64,000 bases of DNA from Natrinema soli (GCF_028618695.1 NZ_JAQIVI010000022.1:1-64000); one strand, 5' to 3'; shown: positions 1 to 8,636, counted from the first letter of the stretch. Notes: a model not told the origin generated them from the letters alone. A program made the numbers and translations.

Positions 1-1149
1 GTCGGCCAGCGTGTCGGCGATCGGGCCATCTCGCGTCGCGATCCGTTCGATCAGCGCCGCGGCGGCGTCGACGTCGCCGAACGAGAGATCGAGGTCCACG
101 TGGCCCGCGTCGGCCGCACGGATCGCCCATGCGACGGCGTTTCCGACGCTGATCACGTCCGTTCCGAGCCGATCACAGAGCGAACCGAGCCTCGCGACAT
201 CCGCGAAGTCGTCGATACCGAGCCCCGCACCGAGAGTCATTGCCGTCCCGCCCCGCGGAACGGTATCGCCGTCGTCGGTTTCGACGCGGAACCCGCCGGG
301 ATGGTCGCCGTCGGGATACTCCCGCTCGAGGGCGGACTCCGTAGCGGCTTCGACGCCGATCGCGTCGCTCTCGTCGAACCCCATCTCTTGCCAGCCTCGA
401 GTCGCGAGCAGCCCGGTCTCGTCGGCGAAGTCGAGGCTCTCGATCGTCGCCCCTGCACGCAGCCAGCGGCCGGTCTCGTGTTCCTGATAGGCCTCGGCGT
501 ACTCTCGGTGGAGTCTCGCAAGCTCTCCCGTCGGTTGAATCGGTTTCCCGCGGACGACGATCGCCTTCAGGTTTTTCGACCCCATCACGGCGCCTGCGCC
601 GCCTCGACCGGCGTGGTGATCGCCAGCGTCGGACGCGATCGTCGCGTACCTGACCATCGCTTCGCCCGCCGGGCCGATACACGCGACCGCGGCGTCGGGA
701 AACGCATCTCCGACGGCATCGGTCTCAATACCGGCGATATCGTTTGCATCGACGATCTCGACCCCGTTCTCGTCTATTCGAATCGAAACTGGTGAGTTGG
801 CCCGTCCCGTCACGAGGATCCCGAGACAGTTCGGACGGGCACCCGCGAGACGAACGGGGAACTGTCCGCCGGCGTAAGAGTCGAGAAAACCGCCGGTGAG
901 CGGCGATTTCGTGACCGCGGCGTACCGCGTTTCGCCGGGAAGATAGCCGGAGAGCGGTCCGAGCATGAAGCCGAGGACGTTTGCCGGGCCCAGGGGATCC
1001 GTGTTCGCCTCGAGGTCCTCGTACAGGTAGCGAGCGCCGAGCCCTTTCCCGCCGAGGAACTGCCGTCGCCAGCGCTCCGGAACGCGCTCGCGACGGACCG
1101 TCCGCGTCGAGAGGTCGACCCGGATGACGTGATCCCGAATCTGTGTCAC
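1..1149 (-). CDS. Aldehyde:ferredoxin oxidoreductase (AOR) family protein, N-terminal part; 3' end beyond the window
   Basis: The first 383 codons are present and the frame runs off the left edge without a stop. Family members are tungsten- or molybdenum-pterin enzymes oxidising aldehydes to acids with ferredoxin as acceptor, usually about 600 residues. Visible hallmarks are an N-terminal GGKGLGARYLYEDL stretch (about residues 33-46), SPLTGGFLDSYAGG, the strongly conserved GRGGAGAVMGSKNLKAIVV segment and a GLGIDD...VISVGNAVAW stretch before the edge. The start is a GTG at 1149; no ATG fits as well. Oddly, the region before GLGIDD, where the family normally carries the C-x2-C-x3-C iron-sulfur ligands, has no cysteine. 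A PaaG-like gene diverges on the other side of a 159-base gap. The family call is solid; the substrate is unknown. Confidence 0.88.
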   Translation of the reverse strand, partial: MTQIRDHVIRVDLSTRTVRRERVPERWRRQFLGGKGLGARYLYEDLEANTDPLGPANVLGFMLGPLSGYLPGETRYAAVTKSPLTGGFLDSYAGGQFPVRLAGARPNCLGILVTGRANSPVSIRIDENGVEIVDANDIAGIETDAVGDAFPDAAVACIGPAGEAMVRYATIASDAGDHHAGRGGAGAVMGSKNLKAIVVRGKPIQPTGELARLHREYAEAYQEHETGRWLRAGATIESLDFADETGLLATRGWQEMGFDESDAIGVEAATESALEREYPDGDHPGGFRVETDDGDTVPRGGTAMTLGAGLGIDDFADVARLGSLCDRLGTDVISVGNAVAWAIRAADAGHVDLDLSFGDVDAAAALIERIATRDGPIADTLAD

Positions 1150-1308
1150 ACTGCGTACTGGATCTTCACCGAATAAACATGTTCTGCCTCGATACCGAAG
1201 CCGCCCGATCGGAGACTCCAAAATCGTGCGTATGACGCGGCGTTGACGACGCGTCCGAGAGTGGTACCGTCTAGCAAAATTTAACAGCAGCGGCGGAATT
1301 GGTAGCGT

Positions 1309-2055
1309 ATGATCGTCGAAGACGAGAACGGCGTGCGGACGGTCACGTTCGACCGGCCGGAATCACTGAACGCGTTTACGGTCGATGCGGCCAAATCGTT
1401 AGCCGACGCCATCGATGGGGTCGATCCTGACGGGTACGACGCGATCGTTCTCACCGGTGAGGGCGATGCGTTTAGTGCCGGCGGTGACCTCGAGGCGATG
1501 GCCGAACGCGACGAGACGCCGAAAGAATCACTCGACCGACTCAGCGAGACGCTCGGCCGAGTGGTCGAAGCGGCACTCACGTCTGAAGTCCCGATCGTCG
1601 CGAAAGTCAACGGCGACGCCGTCGGTGCCGGGCTCGCGGTAACCGCCGTCTGCGACTTCGCGTACGCCGCCGATTCCGCGTCGTTTAGCTGTGCGTTCGC
1701 TCGAGTCGGGCTCGTGCCGGATACCGGTGGAACGTTCCTGCTCCCGCAGCTCATCGGCCTCCGAACCGCCAAACGGCTGGCGTTGACCGCCGAATTCATT
1801 TCCGCGGCCGACGCCGCGGATATCGGGCTGATAAACGAGGCCGTCCCGGACGACGACCTCGAGGCGGCCGTCGACGACCTCCTCGAGACGCTTCGAAAGC
1901 GGCCGACGGCGACGCTGGGACTGACGAAACGTGCAATCCACGAAAACATGGGTCGGTACTGGCGGGAGGCGCTCGACCACGAGCTCCTCACGCAATCGCT
2001 CGCGTACGGCACGCCGGAGCACGAAGACGGCGTGAACGCGTTCCTGGAGCGGTGA
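1309..2055 (+). CDS. Enoyl-CoA hydratase/isomerase (crotonase) family, PaaG-like
   Basis: A 248-residue protein covering the whole crotonase fold: NGVRTVTFDRPESLNAF at the N-terminus, the oxyanion-hole segment GDAFSAGGDLEAM and a second one at GAGLAVTAVCD. The two hydratase glutamates are absent (GLAV instead of G-x-ELA, and ARVGLVPDTGG instead of PEIxLG). The ARVGLVPDTGG...LP segment instead resembles PaaG, the isomerase that turns the phenylacetyl-CoA epoxide into an oxepin, where the aspartate of the PD-x-GG motif is functional. That gives it a plausible place next to the paaABCD genes 7 kb away. It stands alone on its strand, diverging from the AOR gene. Isomerase rather than hydratase activity is inferred from these residues. 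Confidence 0.85.
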   Translation: MIVEDENGVRTVTFDRPESLNAFTVDAAKSLADAIDGVDPDGYDAIVLTGEGDAFSAGGDLEAMAERDETPKESLDRLSETLGRVVEAALTSEVPIVAKVNGDAVGAGLAVTAVCDFAYAADSASFSCAFARVGLVPDTGGTFLLPQLIGLRTAKRLALTAEFISAADAADIGLINEAVPDDDLEAAVDDLLETLRKRPTATLGLTKRAIHENMGRYWREALDHELLTQSLAYGTPEHEDGVNAFLER

Positions 2056-2253
2056 TATCGAGACGGCTGCCGGCCGCCCGTCGACTCGAGGCTGTGCTCG
2101 ATACTCCGGCGAGTCGATCCGACTGGTCGCTGTGAGACGACCGACGGTCGACAGCACCCGCGACGGAATTCCACGCCGTCGTCGGTACCCGATCGATCCA
2201 AACCGATCGCCCCAGCTCCCGAGTCGGGAGCGATCGAATCCGTTCAACTGGCT

Positions 2254-2724
2254 TCACTCCACCGAACTGCGCCGTTCGACTAGCTCGTGGTTCTCGAGCG
2301 AGAGCACTTCGTTCCCGGACTGATTGGTTACCGAGATCTGCTCGCGGATGATACCGGTGTTTGGATCGCTCTCGGAGGGTCGCGTTTCGGTAACCGTGGT
2401 CGTCACTGCCAGGGTGTCGCCCGGACGGACCGGCTCGTGCCATCGGACGTCGTCGATACCGAGTCCGGCGACGACGGCCCGCTTGCTTCGAGCTTCCTCA
2501 ACAAGCAGCCGAACCGAAAGGGACAGCGTGTGGTAGCCGCTCGCGATGAGGCCGCCGTACTGGCTCTCCGACGCGGCAGCCGGATCAGTATGCATCTCGA
2601 GCGGGTCGAATTGCTCCGCGAAGTCGACGATATCGTCCGCGGATACGGTGATCTCGCCGCACTCTATCGTCGTTTGCGCGTCGATATCCTCGAGGTAGCG
2701 CACCCCCTGGTCAGTATCGGACAT
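2254..2724 (-). CDS. MaoC-like (R)-specific enoyl-CoA hydratase / dehydratase
   Basis: A 156-residue hot-dog-fold protein. The motif FDPLEMHTDPAAASESQYGG (about residues 46-65) holds the Asp and His of the MaoC hydratase site, though the usual Asn between them is replaced. VRPGDTL further on is also typical of the family. The enzyme would hydrate a trans-2-enoyl-CoA. I chose the ATG at 2724 (MSDTDQGVRYLEDI). The frame is open a further 38 codons upstream, but that part is basic and unlike the acidic remainder. It converges on the crotonase at 1309-2055 and diverges from the UbiD operon. It resembles a second MaoC protein at 36656-37108. Confidence 0.85.
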   Translation of the reverse strand: MSDTDQGVRYLEDIDAQTTIECGEITVSADDIVDFAEQFDPLEMHTDPAAASESQYGGLIASGYHTLSLSVRLLVEEARSKRAVVAGLGIDDVRWHEPVRPGDTLAVTTTVTETRPSESDPNTGIIREQISVTNQSGNEVLSLENHELVERRSSVE

Positions 2725-2889
2725 ACGTCCGGGTAACCACGCCGGCCAAATCCCTTTTGCTATTCGACGGACACGTCGGAGACGAGAAACACATCCGCTG
2801 CTAGTCGGGCTGAACGGTGATTTCGATTGGTGTGACACAATCGTCTCAGTACTACTCTCGAAACACGCAAAACCTGTCGAATGTATTAG

Positions 2890-2903
2890 ATAGGGTTTTT
2901 ATT
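2890..2903 (+). promoter_or_regulatory. Putative TATA element of the UbiD operon
   Basis: A T/A-rich box (TTTTTATTT) lies 25-33 bases upstream of the ATG at 2928, the distance expected if transcription starts at or near the start codon. This is a motif-and-spacing call only. Confidence 0.4.
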
Positions 2904-2927
2904 TGGAGGACATCCCAATGGTCGACA

Positions 2928-3431
2928 ATGGGCATGGCAGGGAAATATATCACGTCCGAAAGCAACCTACCGGACGATCCGGAGGGGGAAGAGATCCAGT
3001 TACAGGTGAGTGACGAAGAGACGAAAGAAATCTTCGATATCCGTGCCAGGATCGATCGGAATCCGGACAACCTCACCGATCCGGACACGCTAACCGTCGT
3101 CAAGGGACCGCACGAGAACACCGAAGAGGAGTGGTATCTCGATGTCCTCGAGACGGATAACGGCGATCCCATCGACACCGAGTTATTGGAATCGACGATG
3201 ACGGCACTCGAGGACCAATCGACCGTCATCAACACGCGCTCGAAGGAAGTAAAGACGCTGCTCCAGTATCTCACGGAGAAGGGGGAGTACGAGTCAGTCT
3301 CCGAGGCGAGTCGGACCATCATGCTCGAGTATCTCTCCGACACGCATCCAGAACTCGTCAGCGAGTACATCGATCTCAAAGTGGAGTCTGAGCGCAGCGA
3401 ACTGGCCGGCGAGTTACACGATCAGCAATGA
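2928..3431 (+). CDS. Hypothetical acidic protein with a ribbon-helix-helix-like C-terminal segment
   Basis: I do not recognise a named family. The 167-residue protein starts MGMAGKYITSESNLPDD; a second ATG lies two codons later. Residues about 15-95 look like a small beta-rich acidic domain. Residues about 100-140 (KEVKTLLQYLTEKGEYES followed by SVSEASRTIMLEYL) match the spacing of a CopG/Arc-type ribbon-helix-helix unit, where the xSVSEASR turn joins two helices. It is the first gene of a four-gene operon and its stop overlaps the UbiD start by 4 bases (ATGA), so the two are probably translationally coupled. It could be a local regulator or an accessory protein of the decarboxylase. The gene is real on coding grounds; the function is open. 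Confidence 0.6.
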   Translation: MGMAGKYITSESNLPDDPEGEEIQLQVSDEETKEIFDIRARIDRNPDNLTDPDTLTVVKGPHENTEEEWYLDVLETDNGDPIDTELLESTMTALEDQSTVINTRSKEVKTLLQYLTEKGEYESVSEASRTIMLEYLSDTHPELVSEYIDLKVESERSELAGELHDQQ

Positions 3432-4921
3432 CGATCAGCAGCCTCCGCCAGTATCTCCAGACGCTCGAATCGCAGGACGATCTCCATCGAATTACTGAGC
3501 CCGTTTCGTGGAATCTGGAAGCCAGCGCGGTCACGACGCTGTTGAACGAAGAAGACAGTCAGGTGCCGCTGTTCGAAAACGTCGAATCGGCGCGGCTCGT
3601 TGGCGATCCGTACCGGGGGTCCCAGCGCAGGCCCTGGGATCGGATCGCGCTCGGACTGGGACTGCCGCCGGACCTCTCGTACAGAGAGTACTACGAATCG
3701 GTGATCGAGCGGTTAAAGAATCCGATCGAACCGGAGACCGTTTCCGCGGATGACGCGCCCTGTAAGGACGTCGTGCAGACGGGTGACGACGTGGACTTAC
3801 TGGATTTCCCGTGGCCGTACATTCACGCAGGCGACGGCGGACGGTATTCGAATCTCCACACGCTCATCGCGCCGGACCCCGATTCCGAGTGGGTCGACTG
3901 GTCGTACCATCGATCGATGATCCACGATAGCGAGACGAGTAGCGTCCTCCTACTGGCGGGCGAGCAAACGCCGAATCTGTACTACTACAAGTACGAGCGG
4001 CGCAACGAGCCGATGCCGGTCGCGATCGCGGTCGGGGTTGAGCCCGCCGTTCAGTACACCTCCGTGATGTGGATACCGACGGGGCGGAACGAGGCGGAGT
4101 ACGCGGGCGGACTGAAACAGGAACCGGTTGAACTCGTTCCCTGTGAAACGAATGACCTGCTGGTCCCGTCGACGGCTGAACTCGTTATCGAAGGCGAAAT
4201 ACTCCCCAACGAGCGTCGCGACGAAGGACCGTTCGGCGACTATTTCGGCTACATGCACGGTCCCAGACGGTCGATGCCGCTCTTTCGAGCGACGGGCATC
4301 ACCCATCAGGAGGATCCGATACTCCCCTTCTGTGTCGAGGGGACCGGCGTGGGGCATTCGGAGAACGCGACCAGTTCAATGGAAATCGGGTGTGTCGGTC
4401 CCGATGCGACGCTCGGACTGCGGACGGCCGGATTCGACGTCGAGTGCTGTGCCCCCTGGAAGTCGACGCCGAGGACGGTCTACGCCATCTCGACCGAACG
4501 GACCAACCCGAGCTACCTGCACGATATGGCGAACTTCATCTTCACGACGTGGGGAATGCTCCACGTCGACTTCTTCGTCTTCGTCGACGACGACGTCAAC
4601 CCGCTCAATCAGCGGGAGGTGCTCGAGTCGCTCGCGTTGCACGCGGATCCCGATACGGACTTCCACCAGTTCGGTGTCGAAACGATGCCGAAGGTCCCGC
4701 TGAATATCTATCAGACGCCGACCGAGAAGGGCGACGTTCAGACCGGAACGTCGAAAGCGAAGACGGCGAAGGCGTACATCGACGCAACGAGTTCGGACAC
4801 GGTGGAGAAAAAACGGACATCGGATGATGTCGAACGGAAGTATCGGGCGCAGCAGATACTCGAGCGGGCGGGCGTGGAGTCGGACGAGTTCCCGTTCATC
4901 GATCCGGGGGAGGAAGCGTAA
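3428..4921 (+). CDS. UbiD family (prenyl-FMN-dependent) decarboxylase
   Basis: A 497-residue protein of normal UbiD length. UbiD enzymes reversibly decarboxylate aromatic or alpha,beta-unsaturated acids with prenylated FMN. The hallmark EGPFGD (E266 to D271) supplies the acid pair that corresponds to the E-x5-E/D of characterised members, and R162 in WVDWSYHRSMI is in the right place for the conserved arginine. The N-terminal LRQYLQTLESQDDLHRITEPVSW and the C-terminal GVETMPKVPLN followed by TGTSKAK are also family features. It overlaps the preceding gene by 4 bases and the next one by 1 base (TAATG). No ubiX-like prenyltransferase gene is in the window, so the cofactor must come from elsewhere. 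The aromatic-degradation context suggests an aromatic acid substrate; this is inference. Confidence 0.9.
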   Translation: MTISSLRQYLQTLESQDDLHRITEPVSWNLEASAVTTLLNEEDSQVPLFENVESARLVGDPYRGSQRRPWDRIALGLGLPPDLSYREYYESVIERLKNPIEPETVSADDAPCKDVVQTGDDVDLLDFPWPYIHAGDGGRYSNLHTLIAPDPDSEWVDWSYHRSMIHDSETSSVLLLAGEQTPNLYYYKYERRNEPMPVAIAVGVEPAVQYTSVMWIPTGRNEAEYAGGLKQEPVELVPCETNDLLVPSTAELVIEGEILPNERRDEGPFGDYFGYMHGPRRSMPLFRATGITHQEDPILPFCVEGTGVGHSENATSSMEIGCVGPDATLGLRTAGFDVECCAPWKSTPRTVYAISTERTNPSYLHDMANFIFTTWGMLHVDFFVFVDDDVNPLNQREVLESLALHADPDTDFHQFGVETMPKVPLNIYQTPTEKGDVQTGTSKAKTAKAYIDATSSDTVEKKRTSDDVERKYRAQQILERAGVESDEFPFIDPGEEA

Positions 4922-6348
4922 TGGCAGCAGTACGACGCCACCTCGATCGACTCCGTGAAACGGACGGGCTGATTACTGTGACGGAGCACGTCCACTGGGA
5001 CGGGATGGTCGCCGAGGTCGCGAGCGAAGCGATACGACACAACTGCCCCGTCACGCTGTTCGAGAACACGGCCGGAGCGGTTCGGCCGGCGAGTGGAATC
5101 TACGGTGGCCCCGATCAGTTCGCCAGTATCGACCAGCAACCGTGGCAGCGGATCTCGCAGGCGCTCGATCTCGGGACGGACTGCTCGTACGGGACGCTGA
5201 TCGAACGGCTGGCGCGGTGGGAATCGACTTCCGTCGACGATCAGTTGACCGACGAGGCGGCGTCGACCGTTCGCGACGACACTGATCTGTACTCCCTCGG
5301 ACTACCGACGACCAGTACCGGGACGCCGCTCGTTTCGCTCGGTCTCCTCATCGTCGAGAAAGACGGTGTCACGACCTGGGCACCGATCAGAGGCGAGGCA
5401 CAGCGGAGCACGAAGTTGCGACTGTCCGTCCCGCAGTCAGTTGCCGAGTGGTGTCCGCCACAGGCGGACGTGAGCGTCGTTCTCGGCGTCTCAGTTGCAC
5501 CCCTCATCGCGGCACTTCAGGGATGGACACAAGTTCAGACGACGCCCGCTGTTCCGGAGTTGGCGGCGGGATTGGCCGACGTCTCGATGACCGAAGTCGG
5601 ATCACGGACCGTCCCGGCGGACGCCGAAGTTCGCATCGACGGGCGACTGAACGTCGTCGAAACGGAACCCGAGACCGACGAACACGACCAAAAAGCGGCG
5701 TGGGAACTGGCGTGTGAGACGGCGACTGTCGACATCGAAACCGAAGAGATCGCTCACCGCGAGCAACCGATCGTCCCGTTCACACCGCTCGACGAGCCGT
5801 TAACCGACGACCTGCACCTCATGAGCCTCGTCGAAACGGCGAAACTCTTTCGCAGGGTGAACAACTACTGGGGCGTCTCCCCGGTCAAGTGGATCCAAAT
5901 TCCGGTCGAAGGCCGACTCGGCCTGTGTATCGTATCGAGTGAAATCCTGTACGCGGGGTTCGAATGGCAACTCGCGAACACGCTCTTCTCGTTCTCGAAT
6001 CTGTTCGACAAGGTGCTCGTGTTGGACGAGCAGGCCGATCCGACGAACCTCGCTCGAGCGATCGACGACATGTGGGTCAAGGCCCATCCGGCCAACGACT
6101 GGACGTTCAGCGAACCGAACGCGTCGAACGCGACTGCACCGTTCTACCGGTCCGACGATACGAACGGCTCCCGACTGTATATCAACGCCACGTGGGATCC
6201 GCGATGGGACGAGGAGTATATCGCTCCGCGGGTCACCTTCGAGACGGCGTTTTCGGCGAGCATTCTCGAGTCGCTCGTCGAGCGATGGGACGAACTCGGA
6301 CTCGACGACCTGCTCGGCGACCAACGGGTGAGCGACCTCCATGAGTGA
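4921..6348 (+). CDS. Divergent UbiD-like protein lacking the catalytic EGPFG motif
   Basis: A 475-residue protein that aligns by eye with its upstream neighbour over the N-terminal domain (V-R-x-HLDRLRETDGLITVTEHVHW, LFEN, PW-x-RIS-x-ALDLG) and over part of the C-terminal domain. Where the neighbour has GEILPNERRDEGPFGDYFGY this protein has an acidic linker rich in Glu, Thr and Asp (around residues 240-256), so both catalytic acids are missing. It is therefore likely to be a non-catalytic partner, perhaps one half of a heteromer with the active UbiD. It overlaps UbiD by one base and the next gene by eight, which argues for a fixed stoichiometry. Homology to UbiD is fairly sure; the partner role is inference. 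Confidence 0.75.
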   Translation: MAAVRRHLDRLRETDGLITVTEHVHWDGMVAEVASEAIRHNCPVTLFENTAGAVRPASGIYGGPDQFASIDQQPWQRISQALDLGTDCSYGTLIERLARWESTSVDDQLTDEAASTVRDDTDLYSLGLPTTSTGTPLVSLGLLIVEKDGVTTWAPIRGEAQRSTKLRLSVPQSVAEWCPPQADVSVVLGVSVAPLIAALQGWTQVQTTPAVPELAAGLADVSMTEVGSRTVPADAEVRIDGRLNVVETEPETDEHDQKAAWELACETATVDIETEEIAHREQPIVPFTPLDEPLTDDLHLMSLVETAKLFRRVNNYWGVSPVKWIQIPVEGRLGLCIVSSEILYAGFEWQLANTLFSFSNLFDKVLVLDEQADPTNLARAIDDMWVKAHPANDWTFSEPNASNATAPFYRSDDTNGSRLYINATWDPRWDEEYIAPRVTFETAFSASILESLVERWDELGLDDLLGDQRVSDLHE

Positions 6349-7312
6349 GTCGATCCGCCTCTCGGTCGGCGAGGGGACGCTAGAGGGGACGAACAGCGCG
6401 TACGTCCTTCCGGAGCGCGGCGTCGTCATCGATCCCGGACCGCCATCCGCTTCGGCGTGGACAGCACTTCGAGACGGGATCACTGACGCCGGCCTCGCCC
6501 TCGAGGGGATCGACCACGTCATCGTCACGCACTGGCATATCGATCACGCCGGCCTGGCGTGTCGCCTCGCGGAGCGCGCCGATGCGTCGCTACACGTCCA
6601 CCGGAACGATGCACCGCTGGTCGGTTCGTACGCGACCGCCCGAGACGAGCGGCTTCGTCGCGATCGACGGACACTCGCACGGTGGGGGCTTCCGACGTCG
6701 ATTCGGGCCGACGTTATCGATCGCGACACCCCGTCCCCGCTTCCCGACTCGTTTCCGGTCGCTCGGCGCGAAGACGGCGACGTCGTCGCCGGCGTCGAAT
6801 TCGTCCACACGCCGGGGCACACGAGCGGGCACGTCTCGCTGAAAACGGACGCGGACGTATTCCTCGGCGATCTCCTGTTACCGACTTACACGCCGAACGT
6901 CGGCGGGAGTGATACCCGGCTTCGCGATCCGCTCGGCCAGTACCTCTCGTCGGTGACCCGCCTTGAATCGACGCGGGAGTGCGGGAATCCGGGACACGGC
7001 ACCGAAATGTGTATTCCGGACGCCAGCGACGGCGTGAGACGCCACCACCGGGAACGAGCCGAGGCGGCGTTTCGAGCGATCTCGAGTGCGGAATCGGCAG
7101 CGAGCACCCCGTGGGAGGTCGCGAAACGATTGTTCGGAGAGATGACGGGGGTTCACGCGAAGTTCGGCGCGGGTGAGGCGGCCGCGCATCTTCAGCGACT
7201 CACTGCAGTCGGGATCGTCGAGCGCCTCGATGGGGAGACGGTTCGATACCGTCCCGTGGCTGATTCGTACCCGGCCGACGTTCCGTTGACGCCGTCGTTC
7301 AGATCGGCGTGA
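6341..7312 (+). CDS. Metallo-beta-lactamase-fold hydrolase, LACTB2-like with C-terminal winged helix
   Basis: A 323-residue protein with the metal-binding signature THWHIDHAG (about residues 64-72), a second-metal histidine in HTPGHTSGHVSL, the Asp in DVFLGDLLLPTY, and a later histidine in GNPGHGTEM. The C-terminal ~80 residues (HHRERAEAAFRAI to VRYRPV) look like the small winged-helix tail of LACTB2-type members. Such enzymes hydrolyse thioesters, lactones or phosphodiesters. The gene overlaps the UbiD-like gene by 8 bases and closes the operon. A role in hydrolysing a CoA thioester or lactone made by the UbiD pair would fit, but nothing in the sequence fixes the substrate. Confidence 0.85.
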   Translation: MSESIRLSVGEGTLEGTNSAYVLPERGVVIDPGPPSASAWTALRDGITDAGLALEGIDHVIVTHWHIDHAGLACRLAERADASLHVHRNDAPLVGSYATARDERLRRDRRTLARWGLPTSIRADVIDRDTPSPLPDSFPVARREDGDVVAGVEFVHTPGHTSGHVSLKTDADVFLGDLLLPTYTPNVGGSDTRLRDPLGQYLSSVTRLESTRECGNPGHGTEMCIPDASDGVRRHHRERAEAAFRAISSAESAASTPWEVAKRLFGEMTGVHAKFGAGEAAAHLQRLTAVGIVERLDGETVRYRPVADSYPADVPLTPSFRSA

Positions 7313-7485
7313 GTCAGCGTTCGCTCGAGGGACCGAGACGCCGGTCAGGGTTCGGATTCGTCCGTCGATCGGCGATCTGCAAATAGAATAGCGGAGGCGA
7401 ATCGTGCCGCGGTCTCCCAACGGCGAACCGGCCGGACTGCAACGGTCATGGCTGACGTGAAACCCGGCCTCGGGTGATTGATCCG

Positions 7486-8328
7486 TTACTCGTCAGCGCC
7501 CGGCTCTTTCTCCCCGAGTTCGACGCCCAGGAAGTCCGGCTCGCGGTCGTTGAGGAACGCGCTGACGCCCTCTTTCGCGACATCGGATCCGAGCAGTCGG
7601 TTCTGCAGTTCTCGCTCGTGGACCAGCGCGTCCTGCAGTGGCATCTCGAGCCCTTCGTTGACTGCCAGCTTGTTGTTGCCGACCGCGACGCTCGGCTTCT
7701 GGACAATCTCTTCGGCGAATTCGAAGGCGGCGTCTTCGATCTCTTCCGGCGCGAAGATCTTGTCGAAGATGCCCTTCTCGGTCGCCTCTTCCGGAGTGAA
7801 CGTCTCGCCGGTGAGCATCATCTCGAGCGCCTCGGAGCGGTCGATGTATCGGGGGAGCAGCTGGGTCCCCGCCTCGCCGGCGATGAGGCCGAGGCTGATT
7901 TCGGGCATTCCGATGTTGTAGCTCTCGTCGTTGCCGATGTATCGGAAGTCACAGGCGAGCGCGAGCTCGAGCCCGCCGCCCATGCAGTGCCCGTTGACCA
8001 TCGCGATGAAGATGGTGTCTGTCGAACGGATCTTCATCATGACCTCCTTGCTCGTCTGGCTCGCGTAGCCGACCTGACGGCCGGATTCGTCGTTCAGTTC
8101 CTGAATGTCGAACCCGGTCGAGAAGAACGTGTCGTTCTCGCTCCCGAAGAGCACGGCCCGGACGTTCTCGTCGAATCGGATGGACTCGACGGCGCGCTGG
8201 AGTTCGAGCAGGACGTCGATATCGTGTGCGTTCGCCGGTGGCCGGTCGAGCCGGAGCACACCGACGTGGCTGTCTACTTCCGTCGTGAAGAACTCTAGTT
8301 CAAGCTCATCGAACGGTCGGAGTTGCAT
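7486..8328 (-). CDS. Enoyl-CoA hydratase (crotonase) family protein, last gene of the paa operon
   Basis: A 280-residue crotonase with both hydratase glutamates in place: GGGLELALACD (about residue 119) and MPEISLGLIAG (about residue 142). The N-terminal reading VGVLRLDRPPANAHD is unusual in having Ala-His in place of the common N-A-L/I. It follows the 58-residue zinc-ribbon gene by 126 bases and is read the same way as paaADBC, so it could be the hydratase that acts on ring-opened CoA thioesters (a PaaF-type role). The C-terminal tail is long and acidic, ending in GEKEPGADE. A role in the epoxide pathway is inferred from position. Confidence 0.85.
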   Translation of the reverse strand: MQLRPFDELELEFFTTEVDSHVGVLRLDRPPANAHDIDVLLELQRAVESIRFDENVRAVLFGSENDTFFSTGFDIQELNDESGRQVGYASQTSKEVMMKIRSTDTIFIAMVNGHCMGGGLELALACDFRYIGNDESYNIGMPEISLGLIAGEAGTQLLPRYIDRSEALEMMLTGETFTPEEATEKGIFDKIFAPEEIEDAAFEFAEEIVQKPSVAVGNNKLAVNEGLEMPLQDALVHERELQNRLLGSDVAKEGVSAFLNDREPDFLGVELGEKEPGADE

Positions 8329-8454
8329 ACAGGACGATAATCGATATCCGACTATAAGAAGCTTTCCGAATTGTCCCCAAATCGGCGGAGAGAGACGGTG
8401 AGTATACCGAATGCTATGGGACCGGGGGCGTACTATGGGTCAGTGACGGATCGG

Positions 8455-8631
8455 TTATCGACCGGTGTCCGGGTTCGAACCGTCGTACTTGATCCGTTCG
8501 AACACCGTGTTACAGCTGTTACAGTAGTACTGCGTCTTCGAAATCTCGCTTCCGAAGGCAGACTCCTGCTTCGTGTCCGTCGACTCACAGAACGGGCACA
8601 CCGCGGTCGGCTCCGGGGTTTGATTGTTCAT
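8455..8631 (-). CDS. Small zinc-ribbon protein, detached C-terminal domain of PaaD
   Basis: A 58-residue reading frame starting MNNQTPEPTAVCPFCEST and holding two C-x2-C knuckles (CPFC and CNSC) with the SAFGSEISKTQYYC stretch between them. Bacterial PaaD/PaaJ proteins end in exactly such a domain (CPxCGS...FGS...Y-x-C-x2-C) after a MIP18/DUF59 domain. Here the DUF59 part is a separate gene (9612-10007), so the two halves are encoded apart with paaB and paaC between them. The start is 5 bases from the paaC stop. It probably helps assemble or protect the diiron epoxidase. The gene is short but convincing because of its motif and position. Confidence 0.85.
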   Translation of the reverse strand: MNNQTPEPTAVCPFCESTDTKQESAFGSEISKTQYYCNSCNTVFERIKYDGSNPDTGR

Positions 8632-8636
8632 TGCGG

